The notes under the pieces are model-generated. The model did no database searches. It was given only the letters and a program-made list of their open reading frames with translations, and had not been told where the DNA came from. Shown here one piece after another: positions 8,518 through 16,262 of a DNA stretch of 64,000 nt. This DNA is from Bacteroidales bacterium (GTDB taxonomy: Bacteria > Bacteroidota > Bacteroidia > Bacteroidales > JAADJA01). The stretch's first letter is position 1. The number at the start of each line of letters is the position of its first letter. The position numbers were made by a program, and so were the translations under genes. Location: contig JAIOZL010000019.1 in NCBI GenBank assembly GCA_021740645.1, positions 18,333-82,332 on the forward strand, read 5' to 3'.

Positions 8518-10080
8518 ATGAATAAATCAAATAACTTTGGCATTGCAGAAATGCTTGCTACTTTAGGAATTCAAGAGATCAATAATGGGGCATCTACCGG
8601 TGCTGAATGGCTTGAGACAGAGGGTGAATACCTTGAATCTTACTCCCCCGCTGACGGCAAACTAATTGCAAAAGTTAAACAAGCCAGTTGGGACGATTAT
8701 GAAAAGATCATAGAAAAAGCACAGGAAGCCTTTAAATACTGGCGTATGGTGCCAGCCCCCAAAAGAGGTGAGATTGTAAGGCAAATGGGTGATGAACTCC
8801 GAAAATACAAAGAGCCCCTGGGAAAACTGGTTTCATATGAAATGGGGAAAGTTTACCAGGAAGGCCTGGGTGAAGTTCAGGAGATGATCGACATTGCAGA
8901 CTTTGCTGTGGGGCAGTCTCGGCAGCTTTATGGCTATACCATGCATTCGGAAAGAGAAAAGCACCGGATGTATGAACAATATCATCCTTTAGGGATTGTC
9001 GGAGTGATCACGTCCTTTAATTTCCCGGTGGCCGTATGGGCATGGAATACCATGCTGGCTTTGATTGCTGGTGATGTGGTATTGTGGAAGCCTTCTTCGA
9101 AAACGCCACTGGGCGCAATTGCTGTTCATAACATTATGAAAGATGTATTGATCAGAAATAATGTTCCCGAAGGGGTAATCAACTTAACCGTGGCAAGCTC
9201 AAAATATATCGGTGATGATTTTCTTAAAGACAAGCGGGTTCCACTAATCTCTGTAACCGGATCGGTAGCAGTAGGCAGAAGGGTTGCCCGCCTGGTGGGA
9301 GAACGTTTGGGAAAAACCATCCTGGAACTGGGTGGAAATAATGCCATCATTGTATCACAATATGGAAATAAAAACCTGGCTTTAAGGGCAAGTCTGTTTG
9401 GTGCCGTGGCTACAGCAGGCCAAAGATGTACATCTACACGCCGCTTGTTTATCCACGATTGTATGTATGATATTTTTAGAGACAAATTAATAAAATCGTA
9501 CAAGCAAATAAAAATTGGACATCCTTTGGATGAAAGTATATTTGTGGGGCCCCTGGCCGATAAATCGGCCGTTGAGGCATTTAAACATGCCCAGGAGCAA
9601 GTGGTTAAAGAAGGCGGAAAAATTCTTTATGGCGGACAGGTTCTGGAAGGTGAAGCTTATGAGGCCGGCACCTATGTTGTGCCTTGTATTGCTGAAGCGG
9701 AGAATCATTTTGAGATTGTTCAGGAAGAAACCTTTGCCCCAATCCTTTACCTGATGCGCTACAAAACCATCGAAGAAGCAATTGAATTGCACAATGGCGT
9801 TCCTCAGGGTTTATCCTCTGCTATCTTTTCTAAAAACATTCATGAAACAGAACGTTTCCTTTCACATGAAGGTAGCGACTGCGGAATTGCCAATGTTAAC
9901 ATTGCAACCAATGGGGCAGAAATAGGTGGAGCATTTGGCGGTGAAAAGGATACCGGTGGGGGCCGTGAGTCGGGTTCAGATGCATGGAAAGCCTATATGC
10001 GCAGGCAAACCAATACGATTAACTTCAGCACAGAATTGCCTTTAGCACAAGGAATCAGATTTGATGCTTTTGATGAATAA
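8518..10080 (+). CDS. Aldehyde dehydrogenase, ALDH7 (aminoadipate semialdehyde) type
   Basis: A 520-residue cytosolic NAD(P)-dependent aldehyde dehydrogenase. Key residues are present: Asn168 in SFNFP, Lys191 in LWKPSS, general base Glu270 in ILELGGNNA, and nucleophile Cys304 in AGQRCTSTRR. The ELGGNNA and GQRCTSTRR wording, and the length, are those of the antiquitin/ALDH7 group, which oxidises alpha-aminoadipate semialdehyde (piperideine-6-carboxylate) in lysine breakdown. No lysine-pathway neighbours are seen here, so the substrate is inferred from the family only. It appears monocistronic and converges with the STAS-like gene on the other strand, with only nine bases between them. Confidence 0.9.
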   Translation: MNKSNNFGIAEMLATLGIQEINNGASTGAEWLETEGEYLESYSPADGKLIAKVKQASWDDYEKIIEKAQEAFKYWRMVPAPKRGEIVRQMGDELRKYKEPLGKLVSYEMGKVYQEGLGEVQEMIDIADFAVGQSRQLYGYTMHSEREKHRMYEQYHPLGIVGVITSFNFPVAVWAWNTMLALIAGDVVLWKPSSKTPLGAIAVHNIMKDVLIRNNVPEGVINLTVASSKYIGDDFLKDKRVPLISVTGSVAVGRRVARLVGERLGKTILELGGNNAIIVSQYGNKNLALRASLFGAVATAGQRCTSTRRLFIHDCMYDIFRDKLIKSYKQIKIGHPLDESIFVGPLADKSAVEAFKHAQEQVVKEGGKILYGGQVLEGEAYEAGTYVVPCIAEAENHFEIVQEETFAPILYLMRYKTIEEAIELHNGVPQGLSSAIFSKNIHETERFLSHEGSDCGIANVNIATNGAEIGGAFGGEKDTGGGRESGSDAWKAYMRRQTNTINFSTELPLAQGIRFDAFDE

Positions 10081-10089
10081 TTTATTTTT

Positions 10090-10461
10090 CTAAAAAGTAC
10101 TTAACCAGGTTAGTGCAGCATCCTCAGTGGAAAAAACTTTGAATCTGTATTTTGGTATGCTGATCTTCTTCTCATACATGAAAGCAAGAGCTGTTTCGTA
10201 TGGACTCGATTCAATTATAGCCTCTATAAACAAGTCAAAATGTTCGAGCACCTCTGCAACAGATTCTGATATTTTTACAAAGTCACTATCATCAAACTGG
10301 TACTTTGCATCTACTGAATTGAGGATTACTTTTAATTTTGAAGGCAGGGCTTTATTATAGATAAGGGAAGAATAATACCTTTTAATCTCAGGAATAGTGA
10401 TCAATCCGGTGAGAGTTGTTTCAAGAATTTTGGTGCCGCTGTTTAATTCAGATCTGATCAT
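10090..10461 (-). CDS. STAS/SpoIIAA-like small protein
   Basis: 123 residues with no signal peptide or membrane segment. The alternating pattern (LETTLTGLITIPEIKRYYSS, LKVILNSVDAKYQF, FIEAIIESSPYETALAFMYE, YRFKVFSTEDAALTWL) is like the STAS/SEC14-type SpoIIAA-like fold common as single-domain proteins in Bacteroidota. No phospho-acceptor Ser/Thr can be assigned with confidence. It stands alone between the aldehyde dehydrogenase and the RiPP operon's last gene, 78 bases from the latter's end, and could be read from that transcript. Function unknown. Confidence 0.65.
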   Translation of the reverse strand: MIRSELNSGTKILETTLTGLITIPEIKRYYSSLIYNKALPSKLKVILNSVDAKYQFDDSDFVKISESVAEVLEHFDLFIEAIIESSPYETALAFMYEKKISIPKYRFKVFSTEDAALTWLSTF

Positions 10462-10539
10462 AATAAACCTGTAAAGTCTTCCTGATCAAAAATAATAAAA
10501 ATTAGAATATTCCAATCCGTTAAATTGGGGATAGAAGAA

Positions 10540-11412
10540 TTATTTCTTTAGGTAAACACCAATACTAAGCAAAGGCGCATGGGCTACAAGATAACCGGAA
10601 AAAGCTCCTGAAAGTAGGGCAATGAATCCCATTTTTTTGTCGTTTTTCAACTGTATTTCATAAATGGCCTTTAATCCAAAGGAAGAATATTCCTGATGAT
10701 TGGAATAAAGTCCATATTGTTTTTCTGCCGGCGGAGGTTGGGCGTTTCCATCTGTAAAACTTTTATATAAACTAACATACGTAATTAACCACATTGGTGC
10801 AGAGGGTTTAAACCCTCCTTCAATCCCCAGGTCGAGGTGGTCACTAATGTTATTTGTCCGGAGGATATAGGATGCCCAGCTATAAAAATATGTTTTATTC
10901 CATCCTCGTCCAAGGCTGATCACAGGGCTAATGGCCCATGCATTATACCCCGAATATAAGCCAGATTCTTCAGCTTTTGAACTTTGAGCAGGGAGGTCAA
11001 ATTTGAGTTGTGCCGCCGACACCCATTTTTCTGCAGCGATTTTATATTTAATTCCTAGCTGCGTATTTCCAAGACTATAAACATTGGCAGCATTGGGAAT
11101 ATCCCGGTCAGGCTTATCAAAATTAGGGTTCAATTTGCCTGTTGATAGCATTTTATAAGGAATGGATACAGATAATGCCAGGGAATTTGAAATTCCATAT
11201 TCACTATAAAATTGCAGGGTGTAGTCTGTTGCTGATCTGGCGGTAGGTATGAGATCTCCGCCCGTATTGAACAATTCGTTATACTCAGGTATATAGGTGA
11301 ACGATAAATGTGTGTAGTAATTATTCTGACCAGGTAACCAGGGGCTTTGACTAAGTGAAGAAAAAGAAAATAGCAAAAAAGACAGGAAGAATAATGATTG
11401 AAATTTTTTCAT
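10540..11412 (-). CDS. Outer-membrane beta-barrel protein at the end of the RiPP locus
   Basis: 290 residues with a signal peptide (Phe/Ser-rich core, cleavage near SLSQ, residue 22). The rest is alternating aromatic/polar strands (YYTHLSFTYIPEYNELF, TLQFYSEYGISNSLALSVSI, TQLGIKYKIA, SFGLKAIYEIQ) ending with a hydrophobic C-terminal strand. This is the pattern of a small outer-membrane barrel resembling the phenol-degradation (MetA)-like group; no substrate is implied. It follows the DUF2063 gene by 97 bases on the same strand, so it probably belongs to the RiPP metallophore transcript, where an export or uptake role is conceivable. That role is inference. Confidence 0.75.
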   Translation of the reverse strand: MKKFQSLFFLSFLLFSFSSLSQSPWLPGQNNYYTHLSFTYIPEYNELFNTGGDLIPTARSATDYTLQFYSEYGISNSLALSVSIPYKMLSTGKLNPNFDKPDRDIPNAANVYSLGNTQLGIKYKIAAEKWVSAAQLKFDLPAQSSKAEESGLYSGYNAWAISPVISLGRGWNKTYFYSWASYILRTNNISDHLDLGIEGGFKPSAPMWLITYVSLYKSFTDGNAQPPPAEKQYGLYSNHQEYSSFGLKAIYEIQLKNDKKMGFIALLSGAFSGYLVAHAPLLSIGVYLKK

Positions 11413-11509
11413 TTGAACCTCTTTGAAAATTACATTTGTTGATTAATGTGGTATATAACTCAAATATAAAGAAGTAAACGTAAATTTTAGCACAAAATTT
11501 TAATTCTAT

Positions 11510-12268
11510 TTAGTTGTTGCCGGAGAAGCCCAGAATAAAACCCTTTTCCCTCAGCTTTTTGATAAATTGAAAAGTATTGGCCATAAGATTTTGATAAGAA
11601 TCCAGCTCATATTCTTCAACCAGGCTTAAAATGATTTGCCCGATAGTATTTTTTGCGTGAATATTTTCAAGAAGCAAAGCAAAAAAAAGTGACAGGTCAA
11701 CAAATTGTACTTTGCCTCCTGGCCTTTCCCTGTATAAAAGCACAAAATAATCAGCTTTATCCTTTTCATTTATCATATTCCCATTTTTTAAATGAACGGG
11801 ATAATTAAGGTGCAAAATTTTATGTTCAGGATTTAATTTCAAAACATCATGTTCTAAATCCCCACTTTCCAATACATCTGGATACTTAATATCTTCCATC
11901 ATAAACACCTCTATTTCGGTCCACTCAAAATATAATAAATCCACCAGATATGGATACGTTGATTTTAATGGGTGTTCAGATGTTTTATAAAACAAATAGA
12001 ATTCCTTTGGCATTTGCCAAATCTGACTGGATTTGGATTTATGAGTGCTAAAATAGTAACTCACCAGGGCTTCCCACTCCTCATCCAGAAGCAGGTCAAA
12101 AGTTAATGGAAAAGCAGTTTGCAAACTATCATCAATAACATTGTAAACCAGCCTTCGGTAATGGTGTACACGGTCTTTCCTCACCAATAAATTTTCTGAC
12201 AACTCATTCGTCCGGCAATATTCAGCAAAACTAGATTGTTGCTGGTATGTATCCTGGTTTAGTTTCAT
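11510..12268 (-). CDS. DUF2063 (HvfC/BufC-type) partner protein of the MNIO enzyme
   Basis: A DUF2063-type protein of 252 residues from the ATG at 12266-12268 (MKLNQDTYQQQ); an ATG 36 bases further upstream is possible. The N-terminal putative DNA-binding-type domain shows FAEYCRTNELSENLL and HHYRRLVYNVIDDSLQTAFPLTFDLL, which is the family signature; the C-terminal half is a second, less conserved domain. In known systems this protein partners the DUF692 MNIO enzyme and recognises the precursor peptide. The gene overlaps the end of the MNIO gene by 38 bases, which fits translational coupling. Confidence 0.85.
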   Translation of the reverse strand: MKLNQDTYQQQSSFAEYCRTNELSENLLVRKDRVHHYRRLVYNVIDDSLQTAFPLTFDLLLDEEWEALVSYYFSTHKSKSSQIWQMPKEFYLFYKTSEHPLKSTYPYLVDLLYFEWTEIEVFMMEDIKYPDVLESGDLEHDVLKLNPEHKILHLNYPVHLKNGNMINEKDKADYFVLLYRERPGGKVQFVDLSLFFALLLENIHAKNTIGQIILSLVEEYELDSYQNLMANTFQFIKKLREKGFILGFSGNN

Positions 12269-13088
12269 GTGATAATTTCCAATTTTTTGAAACGATGTGG
12301 TCAAGGGTTTCCATCTCTGTTTGAAGATGGGCTAATTCTGGTATGTTAAAATCCCTTTCAAGTAAAACTGGCACGGCATTAACCTGTTTGGTAGTGTAAT
12401 CAAATAGCCTGTAAACTTTATCAATAATATCCTGCCCATGGGTATCAATAATCAGATCCGGCTCAACTTGTTCATGTCCAGCCATATGGATATAGGAAAC
12501 CTTATTTAAAGGTAGTCCATCAATAAACTCCTCCGCATCATATTGATGATTAAAAGAATTTACGTATACATTGTTTACATCAAGAAGGAGCTTGCAATCA
12601 GCTTGTTCTACTATTGCATTAATGAATTCTAACTCTGTCATTTCAGCAGCAACTTCGGTATAATATGAAACATTTTCGATGGCGATTTTCATTTCAAGAA
12701 AATCCTGCACCTGTCTTATTCTTTCGGAAATGTGCTTTACGGCATCCCAACGAAAAGGGATGGGGAGTAAATCATAGAGGTGTGCATTATCACACTTGCT
12801 GTAACTCAGGTGTTCGGAATAAATTTTTATATCATATTCCCGGATAAAACTTTTCACCTTTCTCAAAAAACCCATATCCATTTCTTCAGGGCTACCTATA
12901 GATAAGGAAAGTCCGTGCGAGGTTATGGGATACTTTTCAGCAACTTGTTGAAGCACCTTTTTCCAATATCCACCAATATTCATCCAGTTTTCCGGAGCAA
13001 GCTCCACAAAAGCCGGCTGAAGTACCTCTGAACTTAAAAATTCATCGGAGAAATCTTTTCTAAAACCTATTCCTATCTGGTTTTTCAT
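12231..13088 (-). CDS. MNIO (DUF692) multinuclear iron oxidative enzyme, RiPP-modifying
   Basis: 285 residues from the ATG at 13086-13088 (MKNQIGIGFRKDF); the open frame extends 12 codons further without support. It is a TIM-barrel-type DUF692 protein carrying the expected metal-ligand motifs: Glu29 (VELAPENW), His58 (SHGLSLSIG), Glu92-His93 (SEHLS), Glu138-Asn139 (IENVSYY), Asp170 with Asn172/173 (LLDVNNVYVN), His201/His205 (IHMAGHE), Asp215/His217 (IDTHG) and Glu244 (LLERDFN). Family members use two or three iron atoms to oxidise cysteines in a peptide, giving oxazolone/thioamide or related groups. The neighbour upstream is a Cys-containing EGKCG-repeat precursor and the next gene is DUF2063, the classical set. 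Product chemistry is inferred from the family. Confidence 0.92.
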   Translation of the reverse strand: MKNQIGIGFRKDFSDEFLSSEVLQPAFVELAPENWMNIGGYWKKVLQQVAEKYPITSHGLSLSIGSPEEMDMGFLRKVKSFIREYDIKIYSEHLSYSKCDNAHLYDLLPIPFRWDAVKHISERIRQVQDFLEMKIAIENVSYYTEVAAEMTELEFINAIVEQADCKLLLDVNNVYVNSFNHQYDAEEFIDGLPLNKVSYIHMAGHEQVEPDLIIDTHGQDIIDKVYRLFDYTTKQVNAVPVLLERDFNIPELAHLQTEMETLDHIVSKNWKLSHETKPGYIPATI

Positions 13089-13145
13089 GAGGTAATAAAA
13101 TATGCACCGGACAACCTTAGCCACCCGGTGCTGACAATCATGGAA

Positions 13146-13655
13146 TTAATTGACATTTATTCCGTCGCCGTCTTTATCTTTTTTCTTTTTGGCGTCTTCT
13201 TTCATTTTGTCTCCACATTTACCTTCGCCACATTTGTGCTCGGTTGACTTGCTATCCATTTTTGCATCTGTTTTAACATCTGATTTTGCATCTGCTTTTA
13301 CGTCTGCTTTTTTTTCTTCACCACATTTGCCTTCACCGCATTTTTGGTCTTTCGTTTTCATGTCAGCTGCTTTCATATCTCCAGACTTAGCATCTGCTTT
13401 TTTAGCGTCAACAGCTTTAGCATCTTTTGTTTTGGCATCTTTGGCATTTTCACCGCAGCTTATTTCAATTGCCCTGATGTCAGTTGAAGCATTATGAAGT
13501 AATTCAGCCCTGAGCTCTCCTCCTGATCCAAGTTCAGAATATTTGAAAGTTTCGGTGGCACTTGCATTCAAAGAGCCAAGTCCAAATACTGATCCGGCAA
13601 TTATGGTTCCGGATAAAATAATTTTTTTTACTGAGTTTTTTTGTTTATCATTCAT
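13146..13655 (-). CDS. RiPP metallophore precursor with EGKCG repeats (HvfA/bufferin-like)
   Basis: 169 residues. Signal peptide of about 33 residues (cleavage near ASA), then a conserved-looking segment FKYSELGSGGELRAELL (37-53), then a low-complexity tail. The tail holds two CGEGKCG cores (Cys106/Cys111 and Cys142/Cys147) plus one ISCGEN (Cys67): five cysteines, all followed by Gly. They are set in Lys/Asp/Ala-rich linkers (repeats of DAK, DMK, DVK). EGKCG cores next to DUF692 and DUF2063 genes are the hallmark of the HvfA class of oxazolone/thioamide-modified metal-binding peptides, exported to the periplasm and implicated in copper or other metal stress. The tail is hydrophilic and ends DKDGDGINVN. 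Metal and exact modification are unknown here. Confidence 0.9.
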   Translation of the reverse strand: MNDKQKNSVKKIILSGTIIAGSVFGLGSLNASATETFKYSELGSGGELRAELLHNASTDIRAIEISCGENAKDAKTKDAKAVDAKKADAKSGDMKAADMKTKDQKCGEGKCGEEKKADVKADAKSDVKTDAKMDSKSTEHKCGEGKCGDKMKEDAKKKKDKDGDGINVN

Positions 13656-13689
13656 GGTATAAAGTTTTATTTATGTTTTCATGGGCTTA

Positions 13690-13715
13690 GTCGAGAGGCA
13701 ATTTTTTACCTTACA
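13690..13715 (-). promoter_or_regulatory. Possible ECF-type promoter of the RiPP operon
   Basis: Upstream of the precursor ATG, the minus strand reads TGTAAGG (13709-13715), 15 bases, then CGAC (13690-13693), about 35 bases before the start codon. The order and spacing recall ECF promoters (TGTAAC-like -35, CGTC-like -10), and a dedicated ECF sigma gene lies just upstream. The match is imperfect; this is a hypothesis. Confidence 0.3.
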
Positions 13716-13774
13716 AAAAATACCCTGCTATTTAGTATAATTATAAACAAGCTGGATGAGATTAAGTTTGATAA

Positions 13775-13802
13775 ATAAAAAAAGCCGCGATAAATCGCGG
13801 CT
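13775..13802 (-). terminator. Strong intrinsic terminator between anti-sigma and RiPP precursor genes
   Basis: Minus-strand arms AGCCGCGA and TCGCGGCT (13783-13790 and 13795-13802) with a 4-base loop and a following T7 run. It ends the sigma/anti-sigma transcript, so the RiPP genes must be read mainly from their own promoter. Confidence 0.9.
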
Positions 13803-13826
13803 CCATAAAGGGCAATATCTTATATT

Positions 13827-14072
13827 TTATTTAGAGATTTCTTCCACGATTCTCATTTTTGACTCCGTTGGTAGTTTAGTGTGCGTGTGTTGATCTATAT
13901 GCGTTACTTTTTCATCGATAAACGCATTTTGCTTGGCAAACAGGGCACAAAACTTACACATCGCAAGGTGCATTTTCAACCTGAATTTATCGTACCACGA
14001 AAATTTTTCAAATTTCGCTTTAACCACCATTTGCGTGGCTTCCTCACAACTTATCATCATACCTTTCTTCAT
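13827..14072 (-). CDS. Short zinc-binding anti-sigma factor (ZAS-like)
   Basis: 81 residues with Cys9 (ISCEEATQMV) and a His35-x3-Cys39-x2-Cys42 motif (MHLAMCKFCALF), the zinc-binding anti-sigma signature (zf-HC2 type). There is no membrane segment, so it would be a cytosolic sensor of redox state or metal. It follows the ECF sigma gene by three bases, the standard arrangement for a sigma and its inhibitor. In the ZAS family, zinc loss or oxidation of these Cys residues releases the sigma factor. The ligand sensed here is not known. Confidence 0.85.
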   Translation of the reverse strand: MKKGMMISCEEATQMVVKAKFEKFSWYDKFRLKMHLAMCKFCALFAKQNAFIDEKVTHIDQHTHTKLPTESKMRIVEEISK

Positions 14073-14075
14073 GAT

Positions 14076-14645
14076 TTATACATTTATCCAATTTATTTCC
14101 AAACACTTTCTGAGCTGCAATTTTGCCCTGTGAATAATAACCCAATAGTTCGACGCAGTGATTTGAAGTTCCTTACATATCTCGGTTGTATCCACATCTT
14201 CAAGGTGTTTTAGCACAAACGCCATCCGTTGTAAATCATTCAACCCGGTTAAACATTTCTGTAAAACCACATAAAATTCCTCCTGATTGAGGGATTGGTC
14301 GGCACTAAAATCTACAGCCTGAGGTCTTTGTTCTTTTCTCCAATGACCCTTAGTGTTAAAAAAATCTTCCGTTGATGCCAATTGGTCAATGCTCTCTTTT
14401 TTGTATTCCCTGACTTTTTTACGATAATGGTCAATGATTTTATTCTTCAAAATAGCAATGAGCCAGGTGCTTGCCTTACTTTTACCTTCAAAGGAAGCAT
14501 AGTTTCTCAATGCCGAGATAAAGGTTTCCTGAACAAGGTCCTCGGCAATATGCTCATCGTTTACCCTTGTAATGGCAAAATTGAAAAGGTAATCAGCATG
14601 TTGGTTAAAAAGCGACGCTATTTCAGATTTGATGTCTAAAGCCAT
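14076..14645 (-). CDS. ECF RNA polymerase sigma factor
   Basis: 189 residues from the ATG at 14643-14645 (MALDIKSEI); the frame opens 20 codons earlier, where the sequence is hydrophobic and not sigma-like. Region 2 is seen in FNFAITRVNDEHIAEDLVQETFISALRN and the STWLIAILKNKIIDHYR stretch. Region 4 is in LQKCLTGLNDLQRMAFVLKHLEDVDTTEICKELQIT followed by a helix-turn-helix (SNYWVIIHRAKLQLRKCLE). It is paired with the zinc anti-sigma downstream and sits just upstream of the RiPP operon, which makes that operon its likely target. Divergent from pyrH. Confidence 0.9.
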   Translation of the reverse strand: MALDIKSEIASLFNQHADYLFNFAITRVNDEHIAEDLVQETFISALRNYASFEGKSKASTWLIAILKNKIIDHYRKKVREYKKESIDQLASTEDFFNTKGHWRKEQRPQAVDFSADQSLNQEEFYVVLQKCLTGLNDLQRMAFVLKHLEDVDTTEICKELQITASNYWVIIHRAKLQLRKCLEINWINV

Positions 14646-14807
14646 AGGCCCAAAGTTAGAAATAAATATTGGCAATACGGCAGCAAAGAAGAATAATTCT
14701 AACAAATTTAAAAAGTGGGAGAAAAGGGTTGTTAGATAATAAATTTATTAAAATTCTCTTGTTATCAACAAAATAATTTAGCCGACCAAATTCTTAAGGG
14801 AAATCCT

Positions 14808-14815
14808 TATTTTTG
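14808..14815 (+). promoter_or_regulatory. pyrH promoter -7 element
   Basis: TATTTTTG fits TAnnTTTG exactly and lies 25 bases before the pyrH ATG, inside the divergent gap with the ECF sigma gene. Confidence 0.55.
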
Positions 14816-14840
14816 AAATCAATAATGTAATCAAGAAAGT

Positions 14841-15548
14841 ATGAAATATAAACGCATCTTACTAAAACTTAGTGGTGAAGCTTTGATGGGAGACAAACAA
14901 TATGGGATTGATCCCACCCGACTGAATAACTATGCCAAAGAAATTAAAGAGGTGGTTGACTTGGGAACACAAGTTGGAATTGTCATTGGCGGGGGGAATA
15001 TATTCCGCGGACTTCAGGGAAGTGCAGAAGGGATGGACCGGGTGCAGGGTGATTATATGGGCATGATGGCTACCATAATTAATAGCATGGCCATTCAATC
15101 TGAGCTTGAAAAAGTAGGCGTTGGAGCGGTGTTGTTAACTGGATTTCAAATTGGGCCTGTGTCTGAATTGATGAGCCGAAGAAGGGCCATCACCTGTCTG
15201 AATGAAGGGAAAGTGGTCATTATAGGAGGAGGGACAGGTAATCCCTACTTTACTACGGATACAGCATCGGCACTTCGGGGAATAGAAATTGAAGCCGATG
15301 TGTATTTAAAAGGTACCCGCGTGGATGGAGTATATACTGCAGACCCAGAAAAGGATTCTTCGGCTACCAAATACAAAAGCCTGACTTTCGCCGAAGCCTA
15401 TGAAAAGAAATTGAAGATAATGGATTTAACTGCCTTTACGATGTGCCAGGAAAACAATTTATCCATTTTAGTGTTTGACATGAATCAAAAGGGAAACCTG
15501 AAAAAAGTGGTTGAAGGGGAAGAAATCGGAACATTGATTAAGAACTAA
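14841..15548 (+). CDS. pyrH: UMP kinase
   Basis: 235 residues, the usual length. It phosphorylates UMP to UDP with ATP in pyrimidine nucleotide synthesis and is a hexameric cytosolic enzyme of the amino-acid-kinase fold, unlike eukaryotic UMP kinases. The start KRILLKLSGEALMG (nucleotide-binding Lys/Gly segment), VIGGGNIFRG, the MSRRRAITCLNEG stretch and GGGTGNPYFTTDTASALR near residue 130 are diagnostic. It is followed by frr, as in many Bacteroidota, but with a separate promoter for frr between them. Confidence 0.97.
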   Translation: MKYKRILLKLSGEALMGDKQYGIDPTRLNNYAKEIKEVVDLGTQVGIVIGGGNIFRGLQGSAEGMDRVQGDYMGMMATIINSMAIQSELEKVGVGAVLLTGFQIGPVSELMSRRRAITCLNEGKVVIIGGGTGNPYFTTDTASALRGIEIEADVYLKGTRVDGVYTADPEKDSSATKYKSLTFAEAYEKKLKIMDLTAFTMCQENNLSILVFDMNQKGNLKKVVEGEEIGTLIKN

Positions 15549-15645
15549 ATGCTAAAAGCAATAAAAAGCGGGAATATTATCAGGGGAAGAAAATGCACTT
15601 ACTTTAATTTATCAATCAACTATAGAGGTCTTAAATTAAGTTTTT

Positions 15646-15653
15646 TATCTTTG
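15646..15653 (+). promoter_or_regulatory. frr promoter -7 element
   Basis: TATCTTTG followed by CATC, an exact TAnnTTTG match, 25 bases before the frr ATG. It makes frr independently transcribed from pyrH. Confidence 0.65.
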
Positions 15654-15678
15654 CATCAGAATTAAAAACACAACAGTC

Positions 15679-16242
15679 ATGTTAGAGGAATGCCAGCTTG
15701 TTTATGATGACGTAATGGAAAATATGGAGAAATCCATCCATCATCTGCAACGTGAATTTCAATCGATAAGGGCAGGAAAAGCCAGCCCTAGTATGTTGGA
15801 TGGAGTTATGGTTGATTTTTATGGGGTATCCACTCCCATTAACCAAACTTCAAATGTAACCTCTCCTGATCCCAGGCAGATTATTGTTCAACCGTGGGAT
15901 AAGAGCCAGATAAGTAATATAGAGAAAGCAATCATGGCGGCAAATCTTGGATTTAATCCAAAAAATGAAGGGGAAGTCCTCCGGATAATTGTACCGGCCG
16001 TTACCGAAGAACGAAGAAAAGACCTGGTAAAACAAGCGAAGTCTGAAGCCGAAGATGCAAAAATTGCAATACGTAATTCGCGCAGAAGCGGAAACGACGA
16101 AGCCAAACAATTAGAGAAGGAAGGTGTTGCAGAAGACGATGTTAAAAAATTGCAGGATGATATTCAAAAGTTAACTGATGATTTTGTTTCAAAAGTGGAC
16201 AAATTGTTTGATGCCAAGGAAAAAGATATAATGACGATATAA
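15679..16242 (+). CDS. frr: Ribosome recycling factor
   Basis: 187 residues, normal for the family. It splits post-termination ribosomes together with EF-G. The three-helix-bundle signature is clear: HHLQREFQSIRAGKASPSML near the start, DPRQIIVQPWD, NPKNEGEVLRIIVPAVTEERR, and the C-terminal helix region ending in KVDKLFDAKEKDIMTI. The start ATG at 15679 is the first in frame after the promoter. It is followed immediately by a bidirectional terminator and a convergent membrane-protein gene. Confidence 0.97.
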   Translation: MLEECQLVYDDVMENMEKSIHHLQREFQSIRAGKASPSMLDGVMVDFYGVSTPINQTSNVTSPDPRQIIVQPWDKSQISNIEKAIMAANLGFNPKNEGEVLRIIVPAVTEERRKDLVKQAKSEAEDAKIAIRNSRRSGNDEAKQLEKEGVAEDDVKKLQDDIQKLTDDFVSKVDKLFDAKEKDIMTI

Positions 16243-16262
16243 GTATTATTTGAAAGAAACTT

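Noticed and set aside
13150..13497. Plus-strand open frame opposite the RiPP precursor
   Set aside because: It is the Ser/Phe-rich mirror of the Lys/Asp-rich repeat tail on the other strand, with no signal, family or promoter of its own.
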